DNA of 64,000 nt from Chryseobacterium oryctis (GCF_025971925.1 NZ_JAPDHV010000005.1:1-64000); one strand, 5' to 3'. Counted from the stretch's first letter, positions 35,999-44,860 are shown. The notes: generated from the letters alone by a model not told the origin. Made by a program: numbers and translations.

Positions 35999-36484
35999 TT
36001 AATCCTCTATGCGTTTATGAACAACTTTAAATACTTTTCCTTTTTTAAAATATACTTTCAAATAGTGATCAACGAAACCAAAACCACCTCCTGTTCCAGA
36101 TTCATAATCCCAACTATCATTTACTTTATTTCTTAAATCCGGATTCCCAATAATTGCTTTAATCTGTAGGCTATCTTTTCCTATCAGTATTCTTTTATCG
36201 ATCAAATCATCTATCATTTCATATCGGCTTAATCTTTTTTCAATATCTTCACCCGAAAGAATCCATTTTTCTCGCTCAAATTCTCTAGATTTTTCTCTAA
36301 ACAAAAAGTAAAATATTGAGCATGCAAATATAATATATACAAGTATTCCTAAAAAAAATGAAATAATAATATTCACTAACATTTTATATCTATTTCTCTT
36401 TATTTTAGTTTTAAAATAATTATTTATTATTACGTAAATAATTATAGTTAAGACTACAACAATGATTATAGCAACAATATCCAT
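35999..36484 (-). CDS. Hypothetical two-helix membrane protein
   Basis: A 161-residue protein with two membrane helices near the N-terminus (about 3-20 and 33-60) and a soluble C-terminal domain that contains an SmpA/OmlA-like pattern (IGKDSLQIKAIIGNPDLR, then DSWDYESG). That pattern is typical of small beta-lactamase-inhibitor-like folds, but the assignment is weak. It overlaps the next gene by 1 bp. Confidence 0.65.
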   Translation of the reverse strand: MDIVAIIIVVVLTIIIYVIINNYFKTKIKRNRYKMLVNIIISFFLGILVYIIFACSIFYFLFREKSREFEREKWILSGEDIEKRLSRYEMIDDLIDKRILIGKDSLQIKAIIGNPDLRNKVNDSWDYESGTGGGFGFVDHYLKVYFKKGKVFKVVHKRIED

Positions 36485-37101
36485 TACTTATACTTCTTAT
36501 GCATTATAAGACCGTATACAATATGTAAAACACCAAATCCTACAGTCCAGAAAACAAGTCCCCATCCTAAAACAAATACAGAAATAAGTCCCAAAATTAT
36601 TTCGCAATAACCAAGATATTTAACATCCGTCAAAGTATATCGTTCTGCACTTACCAATGCTAATCCGTAAAAAATCAATGTTGCAGGAGCAATCCATACA
36701 AATAAATGATGATAAAGAAGCGCTAAACAGAAAATTCCTCCCGCAACTAAGGGAACTGAAAACGTTACCAAAAGACGTTTTGTAGTGGCATCCCAAATCT
36801 TAAGTCCTTTCTTTTTACTTTTTTGAGCGGTAAAAATATATCCACTAAAAACAGCAACAATTAAAATCAAAATTCCCGTTATTACCAGTTCTCTTATCAA
36901 ATCTGGAGTATAAATATTCCTATCCCCATCAAAATAACTGATTTTTGCTTTTTCTAATACAAAATATACATATCCTGCTCCTATAAGTGCAGCCAAACCA
37001 GCAAAAACACCTGATAAGCCACTCAAAGAAATAAATCTTGAAGAGCGTTCCATCATAGAACGAATATGCGATAAGTCTTCGTGATAGTTTTTCGAATCCA
37101 T
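36484..37101 (-). CDS. Hypothetical membrane protein linked to the winged-helix regulator
   Basis: A membrane protein of 205 residues from the ATG at 37101. It has five or six predicted helices, the first after a polar N-terminus (DSKNYHEDLSHIRSMMERSSRF). This N-terminus followed by a membrane bundle is a common partner of a winged-helix regulator in flavobacteria. I start at 37101 rather than 37122 because a promoter lies just upstream and the extra seven residues overlap its start site. Confidence 0.7.
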   Translation of the reverse strand: MDSKNYHEDLSHIRSMMERSSRFISLSGLSGVFAGLAALIGAGYVYFVLEKAKISYFDGDRNIYTPDLIRELVITGILILIVAVFSGYIFTAQKSKKKGLKIWDATTKRLLVTFSVPLVAGGIFCLALLYHHLFVWIAPATLIFYGLALVSAERYTLTDVKYLGYCEIILGLISVFVLGWGLVFWTVGFGVLHIVYGLIMHKKYK

Positions 37102-37119
37102 ATAAAGAACTTTGAGATA

Positions 37120-37149
37120 CAAAGTTAAAATTAAATTTTAATCTGCAAA
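37120..37149 (-). promoter_or_regulatory. Promoter of the membrane protein / regulator operon
   Basis: On the minus strand TTTG (37149-37146), 18 nt, then TAACTTTG (37127-37120). All fixed bases match; the spacing is one short of the usual 19. Confidence 0.6.
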
Positions 37150-37216
37150 ATATTTTTGAAATATTTTTATTTCCCATCCTAACTAATTCTTAACTTTAGG
37201 AAACAAACATAGCTAT

Positions 37217-38818
37217 ATGAATAAAGAATATTCCCGATCGTTAATTTTCAGACATTTGGACGGTATTGTAACGGCTCCCGTTGTTGCTTCATTAATCAAA
37301 AAAGATGTCATATGCTACATTATTGATCAGGATGAAGTATCTCTCTCGAAACTTACAGAGGTCTTTAATGCAAATGAGGGGTATCTTAATGTAGCTCTAC
37401 GAACTTTAGCATCTCAAGGTTTTCTAAATTATATATTAAATAATGAAACCGACGAAGTAACCATTTCTAAAAACAACCTTACACAATATCTGCAAAAATA
37501 TTCACCTCTCTATCTAAAGGCGGTTTCTTTTCAAAAGGAAAACACAGATATTAAACACAAAATTACCGAAAGCTCATTTATAGAAGAATTTACACAACTT
37601 GCAGATTCAATAAAAAACAATTTTGGGATCATTCTTTCTGATGAACCTGATGAAAAAAAGGTTCAGGAACAGATATTAAAACATATTGAAGGTTGTATTA
37701 TTGGCCCTATCATTGTTTATCTTGGAATGACGGGTATGTTTCACAAATATTTTATGGAAACTTCGTTTCAGGCTGCTGAATTTCATAAAAATTATGAAAA
37801 CTTTGAAATTATTCTGGATTTTCTCACTCACCTTGATTGGTTTAAAAAGTCTAATAACAATTATAAATTTACCGAAACTGGACTTTATTTTGCTAAACGT
37901 GCTGCTTCGTATGGAGTAACCGTTTCTTATCTTCCTTTATTAAATAAAATGGACGAGCTATTATTCGGAAATGCCACCAAAATGAGAGAGATAGCAGAAG
38001 GAGAAGACGAAATACATGTAGATAGAGCGATGAATGTTTGGGGAAGTGGTGGAGCACATTCCAATTATTTCAAAGTTGCCAATGATTTCATTATAGAGAT
38101 TTTCAACCGACCTATTCATCTTCAACCAAAAGGAGTTTTAGATATGGGTTGTGGAAACGGAGCTTTCATTCAACATATTTTTGAAACCATTGAAAGACAT
38201 ACCATACGCGGAAAAATGCTGGAAGAATATCCTTTATTTTTGGTTGGTGCGGATTATAATCATGCAGCATTAAAGGTAACAAGAGCCAACCTTATCAATA
38301 ATGATATTTGGGCAAAAGTAATTTGGGGCGATATCGGAAATCCTCAAAAATTGGCTGAAGACCTAAAGGAAAATTACGATATTAATTTATCCGACTTATT
38401 AAACATCAGAACTTTTTTGGATCACAACAGAATATGGAAAAATCCGGAAAATAAAAACCCTCAAAGAATTAGCACATCCACAGGAGCATTTGCTTTTAAA
38501 GGAAAAAGATTATCTAATAATCTGGTTGAAGAAAGTTTAAAAGAACATATTGAACTTTGGCTTCCTTACATTAAGAAAAACGGGCTTTTAATCATCGAAC
38601 TTCATTCGCTTGATCCAAAACTGACAAGTGAAAATTTAGGAAAAACCGCTGCTACAGCTTATGAAGCAACACACGGCTTTTCAGACCAGTATATTTTGGA
38701 AATTGATGTATTTATAAAAGTTTGTCAGGAAACAGGGTTGCATGTTGACAAAGAGCTTTTCCGAAAATTTCCAAATTCCGAATTGGCAACGGTTTCTATT
38801 AATCTATTAAAAAACTAA
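37217..38818 (+). CDS. Class I SAM-dependent methyltransferase, AprA-like
   Basis: A 533-residue protein with two winged-helix-like segments (about 28-90 and 155-225), then a Rossmann methyltransferase domain: motif I is VLDMGCGNGAFIQ (about 306-318) and a second motif LVGADYNHAALKVTRANL. The two-part N-terminus and GNAT neighbour fit AprA-type methyltransferases from biosynthetic gene clusters, but I see no polyketide gene here. It begins with its own upstream region on the plus strand. Confidence 0.8.
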   Translation: MNKEYSRSLIFRHLDGIVTAPVVASLIKKDVICYIIDQDEVSLSKLTEVFNANEGYLNVALRTLASQGFLNYILNNETDEVTISKNNLTQYLQKYSPLYLKAVSFQKENTDIKHKITESSFIEEFTQLADSIKNNFGIILSDEPDEKKVQEQILKHIEGCIIGPIIVYLGMTGMFHKYFMETSFQAAEFHKNYENFEIILDFLTHLDWFKKSNNNYKFTETGLYFAKRAASYGVTVSYLPLLNKMDELLFGNATKMREIAEGEDEIHVDRAMNVWGSGGAHSNYFKVANDFIIEIFNRPIHLQPKGVLDMGCGNGAFIQHIFETIERHTIRGKMLEEYPLFLVGADYNHAALKVTRANLINNDIWAKVIWGDIGNPQKLAEDLKENYDINLSDLLNIRTFLDHNRIWKNPENKNPQRISTSTGAFAFKGKRLSNNLVEESLKEHIELWLPYIKKNGLLIIELHSLDPKLTSENLGKTAATAYEATHGFSDQYILEIDVFIKVCQETGLHVDKELFRKFPNSELATVSINLLKN

Positions 38819-38820
38819 AA

Positions 38821-39363
38821 ATGACATTTGAAACTATTGAAACAGAACGTTTATTGATTCAAAAACTGGACACTGAAACAATGAACCGAATTTTTGAAAT
38901 AAATAATGAACACGAAATCAAAAAGACATTAGGCATTACCAGTGAAGAAGAGTTTGCCCGACAGAAAAAAATTCATCAGCAAGGTTATGAGTCTTACAAC
39001 CGAAAGATGATGAATTTTCAAATTGTAGAAAAACAATCTAATACAATTATTGGAAACTGTGGGTACCATACTTGGAATCCTCAACATCATCGTGCAGAAG
39101 TAGGATATGCCTTGAATTCTGATAAATTTAAAAATAAAGGATTTATGAAAGAAGCGCTCAAGAAAATAATTGAGTTTGGCTTTCAAAATATGGAACTCAA
39201 CCGGATTGAAGCTTTGATAGGTGACGACAATATACCATCGAGAAAACTATTGGAGCATTTTGGCTTTACAAAAGAAGGTATTATGCGCGGACATTATTTA
39301 ATTGATGGAGTTTTTGAAAATTCTATTTTATATTCTCTGTTAAAATCCGAATACAAAAAATAA
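38821..39363 (+). CDS. GNAT family N-acetyltransferase, RimJ/RimL type
   Basis: A 180-residue acetyltransferase. The N-terminal ETERLLIQKLD and the acetyl-CoA-binding segment NKGFMKEALKKIIEFGF followed by NRIEALIGDDNIPSRKLLEHFGF define the RimJ/RimL group, which acetylates protein N-termini or small molecules. It starts 3 bp after the methyltransferase stop, so the two are cotranscribed. Target unknown. Confidence 0.9.
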   Translation: MTFETIETERLLIQKLDTETMNRIFEINNEHEIKKTLGITSEEEFARQKKIHQQGYESYNRKMMNFQIVEKQSNTIIGNCGYHTWNPQHHRAEVGYALNSDKFKNKGFMKEALKKIIEFGFQNMELNRIEALIGDDNIPSRKLLEHFGFTKEGIMRGHYLIDGVFENSILYSLLKSEYKK

Positions 39364-39388
39364 AGCGTTGAAAATTTTCAACGCTTTT
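39362..39388. terminator. Bidirectional terminator
   Basis: AAAGCGTTGAAAA and TTTTCAACGCTTT form a fully palindromic stem between convergent genes, followed by T-rich sequence in both directions. Confidence 0.85.
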
Positions 39389-39391
39389 AAT

Positions 39392-40156
39392 TTATTTTGC
39401 TCTCAATCTTTCTTTAATAGATTCAATATTTTTCTTGGCAGAATCTTCCAGAATTAAACTTGCACTCATGTGAATTCTTGCAGGCATCAACTCATTGAAA
39501 TGATCTGTACCTTCCCAAGAAACTTTTTTGATTAAAGCTAAAGCATCACTGCTTCTTGATGCCAATGTCTGAAGAAATTTTTCCAATTTAGCATCCATTT
39601 CCTCAATATTTTCTGAAACAGAGTGATAAATATTGTGCTGTTCTGCCCACTCTGCCGACCTGAAATCGGCATCAATCGCCATTGCTGAAAATTGAGATTT
39701 TCCGATTTTTCTTTCAACATAAGGTCCAATTACAAATGGCCCGATTCCTAAATTGATTTCAGTAAGCGCTAATGCAGAGTCTTTAGTAGCGAAACAGTAA
39801 TCTGCACCACAAGCAATACCTACCCCACCTCCGGTAGTTTTTCCCTGAACTCTTACCACTACAATTTTCCCGCAATTTCTCATCGCGTTCAAAACTTTAG
39901 CAAAACCTCCAAAAAACTTTGTAGATGCCCCCAATTCTTCTATAGCCAACAATTCATCAAAACTTGCTCCTGCACAGAAAGCCTTTTCACCTTCACTTTT
40001 AACTAAGATTGCTTTTACTTCATCTTTTGCTCCCTCTTCAAGAATCGTTTGAGCTAGTTTTTCCAGAATAGCGCCTGGTAAAGAATTACTTTTTGGTGTT
40101 CCGAATGTGATTTCGGCGATGTTATTTTTCAGTTCTGAAACTACGAATTCGTTCAT
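39392..40156 (-). CDS. Enoyl-CoA hydratase/isomerase family protein
   Basis: A 254-residue crotonase-fold enzyme. The oxyanion-hole segment is FCAGASFDELLAI (about 60-72) and the second is GKTTGGGVGIACGADYCFA (about 105-123). A glutamate in ALTEINLGI matches the second catalytic acid, but the position of the first (in GGCEL of classic hydratases) is a non-acid. It may therefore be an isomerase or another family activity. It could supply the PaaF step missing from the paa cluster; this is weak inference. Confidence 0.82.
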   Translation of the reverse strand: MNEFVVSELKNNIAEITFGTPKSNSLPGAILEKLAQTILEEGAKDEVKAILVKSEGEKAFCAGASFDELLAIEELGASTKFFGGFAKVLNAMRNCGKIVVVRVQGKTTGGGVGIACGADYCFATKDSALALTEINLGIGPFVIGPYVERKIGKSQFSAMAIDADFRSAEWAEQHNIYHSVSENIEEMDAKLEKFLQTLASRSSDALALIKKVSWEGTDHFNELMPARIHMSASLILEDSAKKNIESIKERLRAK

Positions 40157-40331
40157 TTTTAAATTTAATTGGATTTAATACAAAAATACGAAATACACAG
40201 CTTTCTAGAAAAACTAATCCAAAATAAACGCATTCAGTATTTCTACGGAATGCACAATTTGGTATTATATACTCTACTTTCCCTTTTATATATGTTGTTC
40301 CTTTGACTTGTCAATAAAAACAAGACATTAA

Positions 40332-40365
40332 GGCGGAATCTGAAAAGCCAAAAAAGAGTAAGAAA
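40332..40365 (+). promoter_or_regulatory. Repeated leader element, copy D
   Basis: GGCGGAATCTGAAAAGCC followed by AAAAAAGAGTAAGAAAA. The stem is now GGC/GCC instead of AGC/GCT in copies A and C, which is a compensating change. It lies 26 bp before the tail-collar start. Confidence 0.6.
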
Positions 40366-40391
40366 ATTTAATAACTGAAAAAACTATTATC

Positions 40392-40937
40392 ATGGACGAA
40401 TTTATGGGCATCATCAAATTATTCGCAGGGAACTTTGCACCAAGAGGCTGGATGTTCTGCGACGGAAGCATCTTAAGTATTCAAAGTAATACTGCACTTT
40501 TTTCTCTTTTAGGAACTACTTATGGAGGAAATGGCCAAACAACTTTTGCATTACCTAATCTAAATGGTCGTTTGCCAATTGGTGCAGGAAATACATCTAC
40601 TACAGGAAAAAACTATCAATTAGGAGAGATGGCAGGAACAATGCAGAACACAATCCTACAATCAAATTTACCTTCTTTTGCGAGTCAGATGAAAGTAGCT
40701 AATGCTAATGCAAGTTCAACCGCTCCAGCAGTTGGCTCAGCAATTGCTATAACAGGAACTCCAGACGGAAGAGATTTTAACGCAATTCCAAGCTATGCTC
40801 AGGCTACACCAGACACAATGCTAAATCCTTCTACAGTAACATTTATGGGGCAAAATTTACCTCTTAATAATATGCCTCCGTATTTAGGATTGAATTATAT
40901 TATCTGTGTAGAAGGAATATACCCTTCAAGACCATAA
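40392..40937 (+). CDS. Phage tail collar domain protein (MdpB-like)
   Basis: A 181-residue protein of the microcystin-dependent protein family. The tail-collar motif is at the N-terminus (GIIKLFAGNFAPRGWMFCDG, then SLLGTTYGGNGQTTFALPNL with NGRLPIG). The C-terminal half is Ala/Thr/Asn rich and ends with PYLGLNYIICVEGIYPS. There are no other phage genes around, so this is a single host copy of a family whose role in non-phage bacteria is unclear. The leader element before it is shared with the peptide genes. Confidence 0.85.
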   Translation: MDEFMGIIKLFAGNFAPRGWMFCDGSILSIQSNTALFSLLGTTYGGNGQTTFALPNLNGRLPIGAGNTSTTGKNYQLGEMAGTMQNTILQSNLPSFASQMKVANANASSTAPAVGSAIAITGTPDGRDFNAIPSYAQATPDTMLNPSTVTFMGQNLPLNNMPPYLGLNYIICVEGIYPSRP

Positions 40938-40953
40938 TACAAATTTCAATTAT

Positions 40954-40977
40954 TTACAATTGTAACGCTTTTGTAAC
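40954..40977. repeat. Palindrome repeat, copy 1
   Basis: TTACAATTGTAA is a perfect palindrome followed by CGCTTTTGTAAC. Nearly the same 24 bp recur at 43968, after the TPR regulator gene. It may be a regulator binding site. Confidence 0.55.
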
Positions 40978-41070
40978 GCCTATTACATTACTTAAAAAGA
41001 TAAAATAGCTCAACTTTGTGATAGGATTACTCTAAGTATTCAAAAAAAATATTTCACAAGTAAATAAATT

Positions 41071-41904
41071 ATGAAAACAACTATCCTTTTTACATTATGT
41101 AGCATTTTTCTGTCAATTTTGTCTTTCGGACAAACCAGTACAGAACAGTTTGAGACTGAAAGCCATAGTAGTAGTAGTTTTACGGATAATGGTGTTATTT
41201 TTAATATCTTATCTCATGTTGGTGGATTTGATATTCAAGCTAATTATCCTGGAACCGGGTGGAACGGAACATCCATAGATAACAGATATATTGATAATTC
41301 TGGAGCGGGAAATATTGCATCAGGTGCTTCATTCAGTATAAAAACAACATCAAATTTGTTCAAAGTAAATCGATTTTGGATGTTCTTATCTGATACATCA
41401 TTAAATCAAACTGTTTCAGGAACTCTCACTGTAACAGGTAAATTAAGTGGTGTTACAAAATTCACTCAAACTAAAACTACTGGATTTGCAACAAGCTTGG
41501 GTAGCACCAACGGATATACCTTGATTGACCTAACCAACCTTAATGGACAAAACTACAGTAATATTGTAATTGATCAGCTTCAAATAACTCTAGGTGGTAG
41601 CTATGTCTATGGAGGTCTTGATGCCTTTACATGGGTAAAAGATTCTAATATGGTTCTTGGTACTAATGAAATAACGATGGCAAATATTTCAAAAGAACTT
41701 AGAGTTTATCCTAATCCAACAAATGGCAATTTCTCAATAAAAGCAGAAAACAGTTCCAAAGCAGAAATCTATGATGAAGCGGGTAAAATGATAAAAGCAA
41801 TTGAAATAAAGAAAGGTGAGAATTCAGCTGACATTTCAGAATTACCAAATGGAGTTTATATAATAAAAACAAACTCTCAATCAACAAAAATTATCAAAAA
41901 ATAG
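41071..41904 (+). CDS. Type IX secretion cargo, type A sorting domain
   Basis: A 277-residue secreted protein with signal peptide (about 1-20, ending SFGQ). A beta-rich domain (about 22-195) resembles carbohydrate- or protein-binding jelly rolls but lacks an identified family. The type A sorting tail begins LRVYPNPTNGNFSIKAE and ends with IIKTNSQSTKIIKK. It is followed by a strong terminator and lies next to the membrane TPR regulator gene. Confidence 0.88.
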   Translation: MKTTILFTLCSIFLSILSFGQTSTEQFETESHSSSSFTDNGVIFNILSHVGGFDIQANYPGTGWNGTSIDNRYIDNSGAGNIASGASFSIKTTSNLFKVNRFWMFLSDTSLNQTVSGTLTVTGKLSGVTKFTQTKTTGFATSLGSTNGYTLIDLTNLNGQNYSNIVIDQLQITLGGSYVYGGLDAFTWVKDSNMVLGTNEITMANISKELRVYPNPTNGNFSIKAENSSKAEIYDEAGKMIKAIEIKKGENSADISELPNGVYIIKTNSQSTKIIKK

Positions 41905-41939
41905 AAATTATACCCTGAAAACTTTATATTAAGTTTGAG

Positions 41940-41968
41940 AAACTCTCCTGAAATCAGGAGAGTTTTCT
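41940..41968 (+). terminator. Terminator after the type IX cargo gene
   Basis: AAACTCTCCTG (41940-41950) pairs perfectly with CAGGAGAGTTT (41955-41965), loop AAAT, then TTCTTG. Confidence 0.85.
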
Positions 41969-42146
41969 TGTCGTTATTCCCGAAATAATCAAAAATAAAA
42001 AACTCTCTTAATTTTTATAGTAAAAAATCTTTCATATAAATAATTTTATAGATAATAGCTAAAAATATAATCAACATTTACTTTTTTAACGTAAAACAGC
42101 CATCTTTTCTCAAAAAATATTTTAATTTTACCAAAACTAATAACTA

Positions 42147-43949
42147 TTGAACTTGTTAAAAAAAAAATTACTCTTAGTATTTTTTTTCGTTTATTCCTTT
42201 ACCACTGCTCAGAAATTAACATCTACCGATTTGTTAACTTCTTGGGCTGTACAAGGTAAAATGCAAACTATTGAAGCGGAAAAAACGTATGAAGATCTCA
42301 AAAACAATATCAATAAAGACATTTTTGAAAAAAGAATTCAGGAAATAAATAACAACCTGAAACAAAATCCGAATCCACGTATAGAGGTGAGGCTTGTTTT
42401 ATATGAGTTTTTCGGGAACCTATACACTCACAACCCAATAAATAATAATCTAAAATATCGGTTAAAAAATTCTATTTCAATAGCATGGATGCTAAAAGAT
42501 GAGCAATTACTCTCTGAAATCTATTCGTTATACTATGAACAGGGGTTTGGAGACCCTAATGAAAAGCTTTATTATGTTTCAAAAACAGTAGAAATTCAGG
42601 AAAGAATTGGGGCAAAATATTTTCCGAAACTCTATTTAAGATACTATAACCTTTGCTTCAGTTATTATTTATCTCAAGAATATCAAGTCAGCATTAAAAA
42701 CGGATTAAGAGGTTTAGAATTACTAAAAACCCCACAAAAACAACTAGATATTTATTGTTTTTTTCTTGATCTAATTGGTGTCAGTTATTATGAAACCGGT
42801 CAACATACAAAAGGACTCGAATATTACAGAAAACTAAAAAAAGCAATTGAAGAATATCGGTCAGATTACACTCAATATGAAAACCAATTTTCTAAATATA
42901 ACAAGACTTTTGCAGAAATTTGGGATGGAATTTCAGATGGAGGAATCGCCAGTGGATTATTGAATGAAAAAAAATATACTGAAGCCCAACAATTACTTTA
43001 TAAAAACCTAGAATCTTCAGAAAAATACAATCTTCCAAACGACATATCGAAGATTATGAACCTTCTTGGTAAAATTCAATATCAACAAGGAAACTATCAA
43101 CAAGCATTGCAACTTTATGAAAAAGCTCTGAAAAATGGAAGAAAAAGCAATGATAATAAAAACACTTTAACTGCTCTAAAAGGAATGTCTGATACTTACC
43201 GAGAACTAAATAATTATAAAAACGCTTATCAATTCAACATTGATTATTATAATCTGAAAGAAAAAATGGCTCAGGAGATTAGCCGAATGAAATTCATCAG
43301 CATATCCGAAAAATTAAATCAGGAAAACCTCAAAACTTCAATAGATAATGCTGAATTAACCATAAAAAAACAAAATACAACACGAAACATAAGCCTTTTA
43401 GTTTTTACAATTATTATACTCTTGTTATTTATTTTTTACACAAGACATTCTTATAAGCAAAAACTTCGCTACAATATCTCTGAAAACAAGCGAAAAAACA
43501 CAGAAATACTTTTAGAACAAAGTAAGAAAGAAGTTAATGAGGCAGAAGAACAACTGAACTTATTCAGACAAAAACTATCTCAAAACAATAAAATAATTGA
43601 AGTTCTACAAAAAGAAAATACAGACTCAACACCTACTGAGTTTTCAATGCTAAGAGAAACAACAATTTTAACTAATGATGACTGGGAAAATTTTAAAAAA
43701 CAATTTGAAAGAGTATATCCTGAATTTCTTTTTGAACTAAAAGAAAATATGCCAACACTTTCACAAGCAGAATTGCGATATCTCTGCCTTGCAAAACTAG
43801 AGCTTTCACCACAAGAAATAGCATCTGCAATTGGCGTATCTCCTGCTTCTCTGCGTGTGACCCGCTATAGAATTCGTAAAAAAACAGAAGAAAACAATAC
43901 TCATTTAATAAATAATTTGCTTCAACATCCAGAGCAAAACAACCAATAA
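42147..43949 (+). CDS. Membrane-tethered TPR regulator with HTH domain
   Basis: A 600-residue protein with a signal peptide (about 1-21, ending TTAQ) that places the N-terminal part outside the cytoplasm. Several tetratricopeptide repeats cover about 150-375. One membrane helix lies at about 412-432, followed by a coiled coil and a C-terminal LuxR-like helix-turn-helix (LSQAELRYLCLAKLELSPQEIASAIGVS, about 540-575). It looks like a one-protein sensor and transcription factor. The start is TTG with no usable ATG nearby. Confidence 0.83.
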   Translation: MNLLKKKLLLVFFFVYSFTTAQKLTSTDLLTSWAVQGKMQTIEAEKTYEDLKNNINKDIFEKRIQEINNNLKQNPNPRIEVRLVLYEFFGNLYTHNPINNNLKYRLKNSISIAWMLKDEQLLSEIYSLYYEQGFGDPNEKLYYVSKTVEIQERIGAKYFPKLYLRYYNLCFSYYLSQEYQVSIKNGLRGLELLKTPQKQLDIYCFFLDLIGVSYYETGQHTKGLEYYRKLKKAIEEYRSDYTQYENQFSKYNKTFAEIWDGISDGGIASGLLNEKKYTEAQQLLYKNLESSEKYNLPNDISKIMNLLGKIQYQQGNYQQALQLYEKALKNGRKSNDNKNTLTALKGMSDTYRELNNYKNAYQFNIDYYNLKEKMAQEISRMKFISISEKLNQENLKTSIDNAELTIKKQNTTRNISLLVFTIIILLLFIFYTRHSYKQKLRYNISENKRKNTEILLEQSKKEVNEAEEQLNLFRQKLSQNNKIIEVLQKENTDSTPTEFSMLRETTILTNDDWENFKKQFERVYPEFLFELKENMPTLSQAELRYLCLAKLELSPQEIASAIGVSPASLRVTRYRIRKKTEENNTHLINNLLQHPEQNNQ

Positions 43950-43967
43950 AACACTACAAATTAACAA

Positions 43968-43994
43968 GTTACAAATTTGTAACGCTTTTGTAAC
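43968..43994. repeat. Palindrome repeat, copy 2
   Basis: GTTACAAATTTGTAAC is a perfect 16-bp palindrome, followed by GCTTTTGTAAC. It matches the repeat at 40954 over nearly its full length. A further TTGCAAATTTGTAA occurs about 50 bp downstream. Confidence 0.55.
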
Positions 43995-44107
43995 ACTATA
44001 TTTTCGGTTTATAATGGTAAACTGTTGCAAATTTGTAATGTAACAGTTTTTAAAAACCAGAAAATTACTAAAACTAACTTCCTTGAAAACTTCAGTATAA
44101 TGACTGG

Positions 44108-44146
44108 AAACCTCTCTTGATTTTTTTCAGAGAGGTTTAATTTTTT
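44108..44146. terminator. Terminator between TPR regulator and glycosylase genes
   Basis: AAACCTCTCT (44108-44117) pairs perfectly with AGAGAGGTTT (44129-44138), followed by AATTTTTT. It overlaps the last codons of the convergent gene. Confidence 0.8.
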
Positions 44147-44823
44147 AATGCCAATATGTATTTATCGATATATAATTGTTTTTCCTTCGATTTATACTGC
44201 TGAATATATCTTGGATGTTCCAAAACAATCATTTTATCAAACAGTTTTGCTTCATTATTTAATTTTGAAATAAAATCAGCATTTTTCTTTCCTAAAACAA
44301 AAACCTCAGAAGTATCAAGGTTTAAAGAAATATGCTTTTTTAATGAATCAATCATAAAATCTTTCACATTATTGAAAAGCTCTTTATCATCATAATAATT
44401 GGCATTCAGCCATCCGTTTTTAGATTTTCTTACAATCGCCAAAGGAAATGGCGAATTGATATAAAAATCTTTATAAAACTCTTCCACTCCTCCATATTCT
44501 GAAATCATGTCATATATAAAAACAGAAGATATTTCATGAGTTTTGGCAGATTTCATTTTTATTCCGCACACACTTTCCAAACGTTTTGTATCAGTAAAAG
44601 GAACACCCGTTACTCCTGCTCCGTGTCGGCTTGGATTAATCCCGATGATAAATTTTCTCTGATTTGAATCGTTATAAAATTTATGATAAAACTCTTTCAT
44701 TACTACCATAGTTTCCGGATTATCCAAATATGGATTTAAAACCTGAAAATCAGAAGGAAGATTACCATCATACTTCAGGTTTCTATTAAGCTCTATAACT
44801 TTGTCTCCAAAGGTTTTCATCAC
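44137..44823 (-). CDS. SMUG-like DNA glycosylase family protein (DUF4918)
   Basis: A 228-residue protein of the uracil-DNA glycosylase fold. The motif GINPSRHGAGVTGVPFTD (about 77-94) matches the SMUG1 motif, and LEHPRYIQQY near the C-terminus matches its HPSP block. SMUG enzymes remove uracil or oxidised pyrimidines from DNA. It starts 37 bp after the helicase stop on the same strand, which suggests a joint repair or defence role. Confidence 0.8.
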   Translation of the reverse strand: MMKTFGDKVIELNRNLKYDGNLPSDFQVLNPYLDNPETMVVMKEFYHKFYNDSNQRKFIIGINPSRHGAGVTGVPFTDTKRLESVCGIKMKSAKTHEISSVFIYDMISEYGGVEEFYKDFYINSPFPLAIVRKSKNGWLNANYYDDKELFNNVKDFMIDSLKKHISLNLDTSEVFVLGKKNADFISKLNNEAKLFDKMIVLEHPRYIQQYKSKEKQLYIDKYILALKN

Positions 44824-44860
44824 AACAATATTTTCTCTTCTTTTTCAAACTTAAAATTAA

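Noticed and set aside
40392..40937. Prophage
   Set aside because: Only one tail-collar gene is present, with no other phage, integrase or attachment site.
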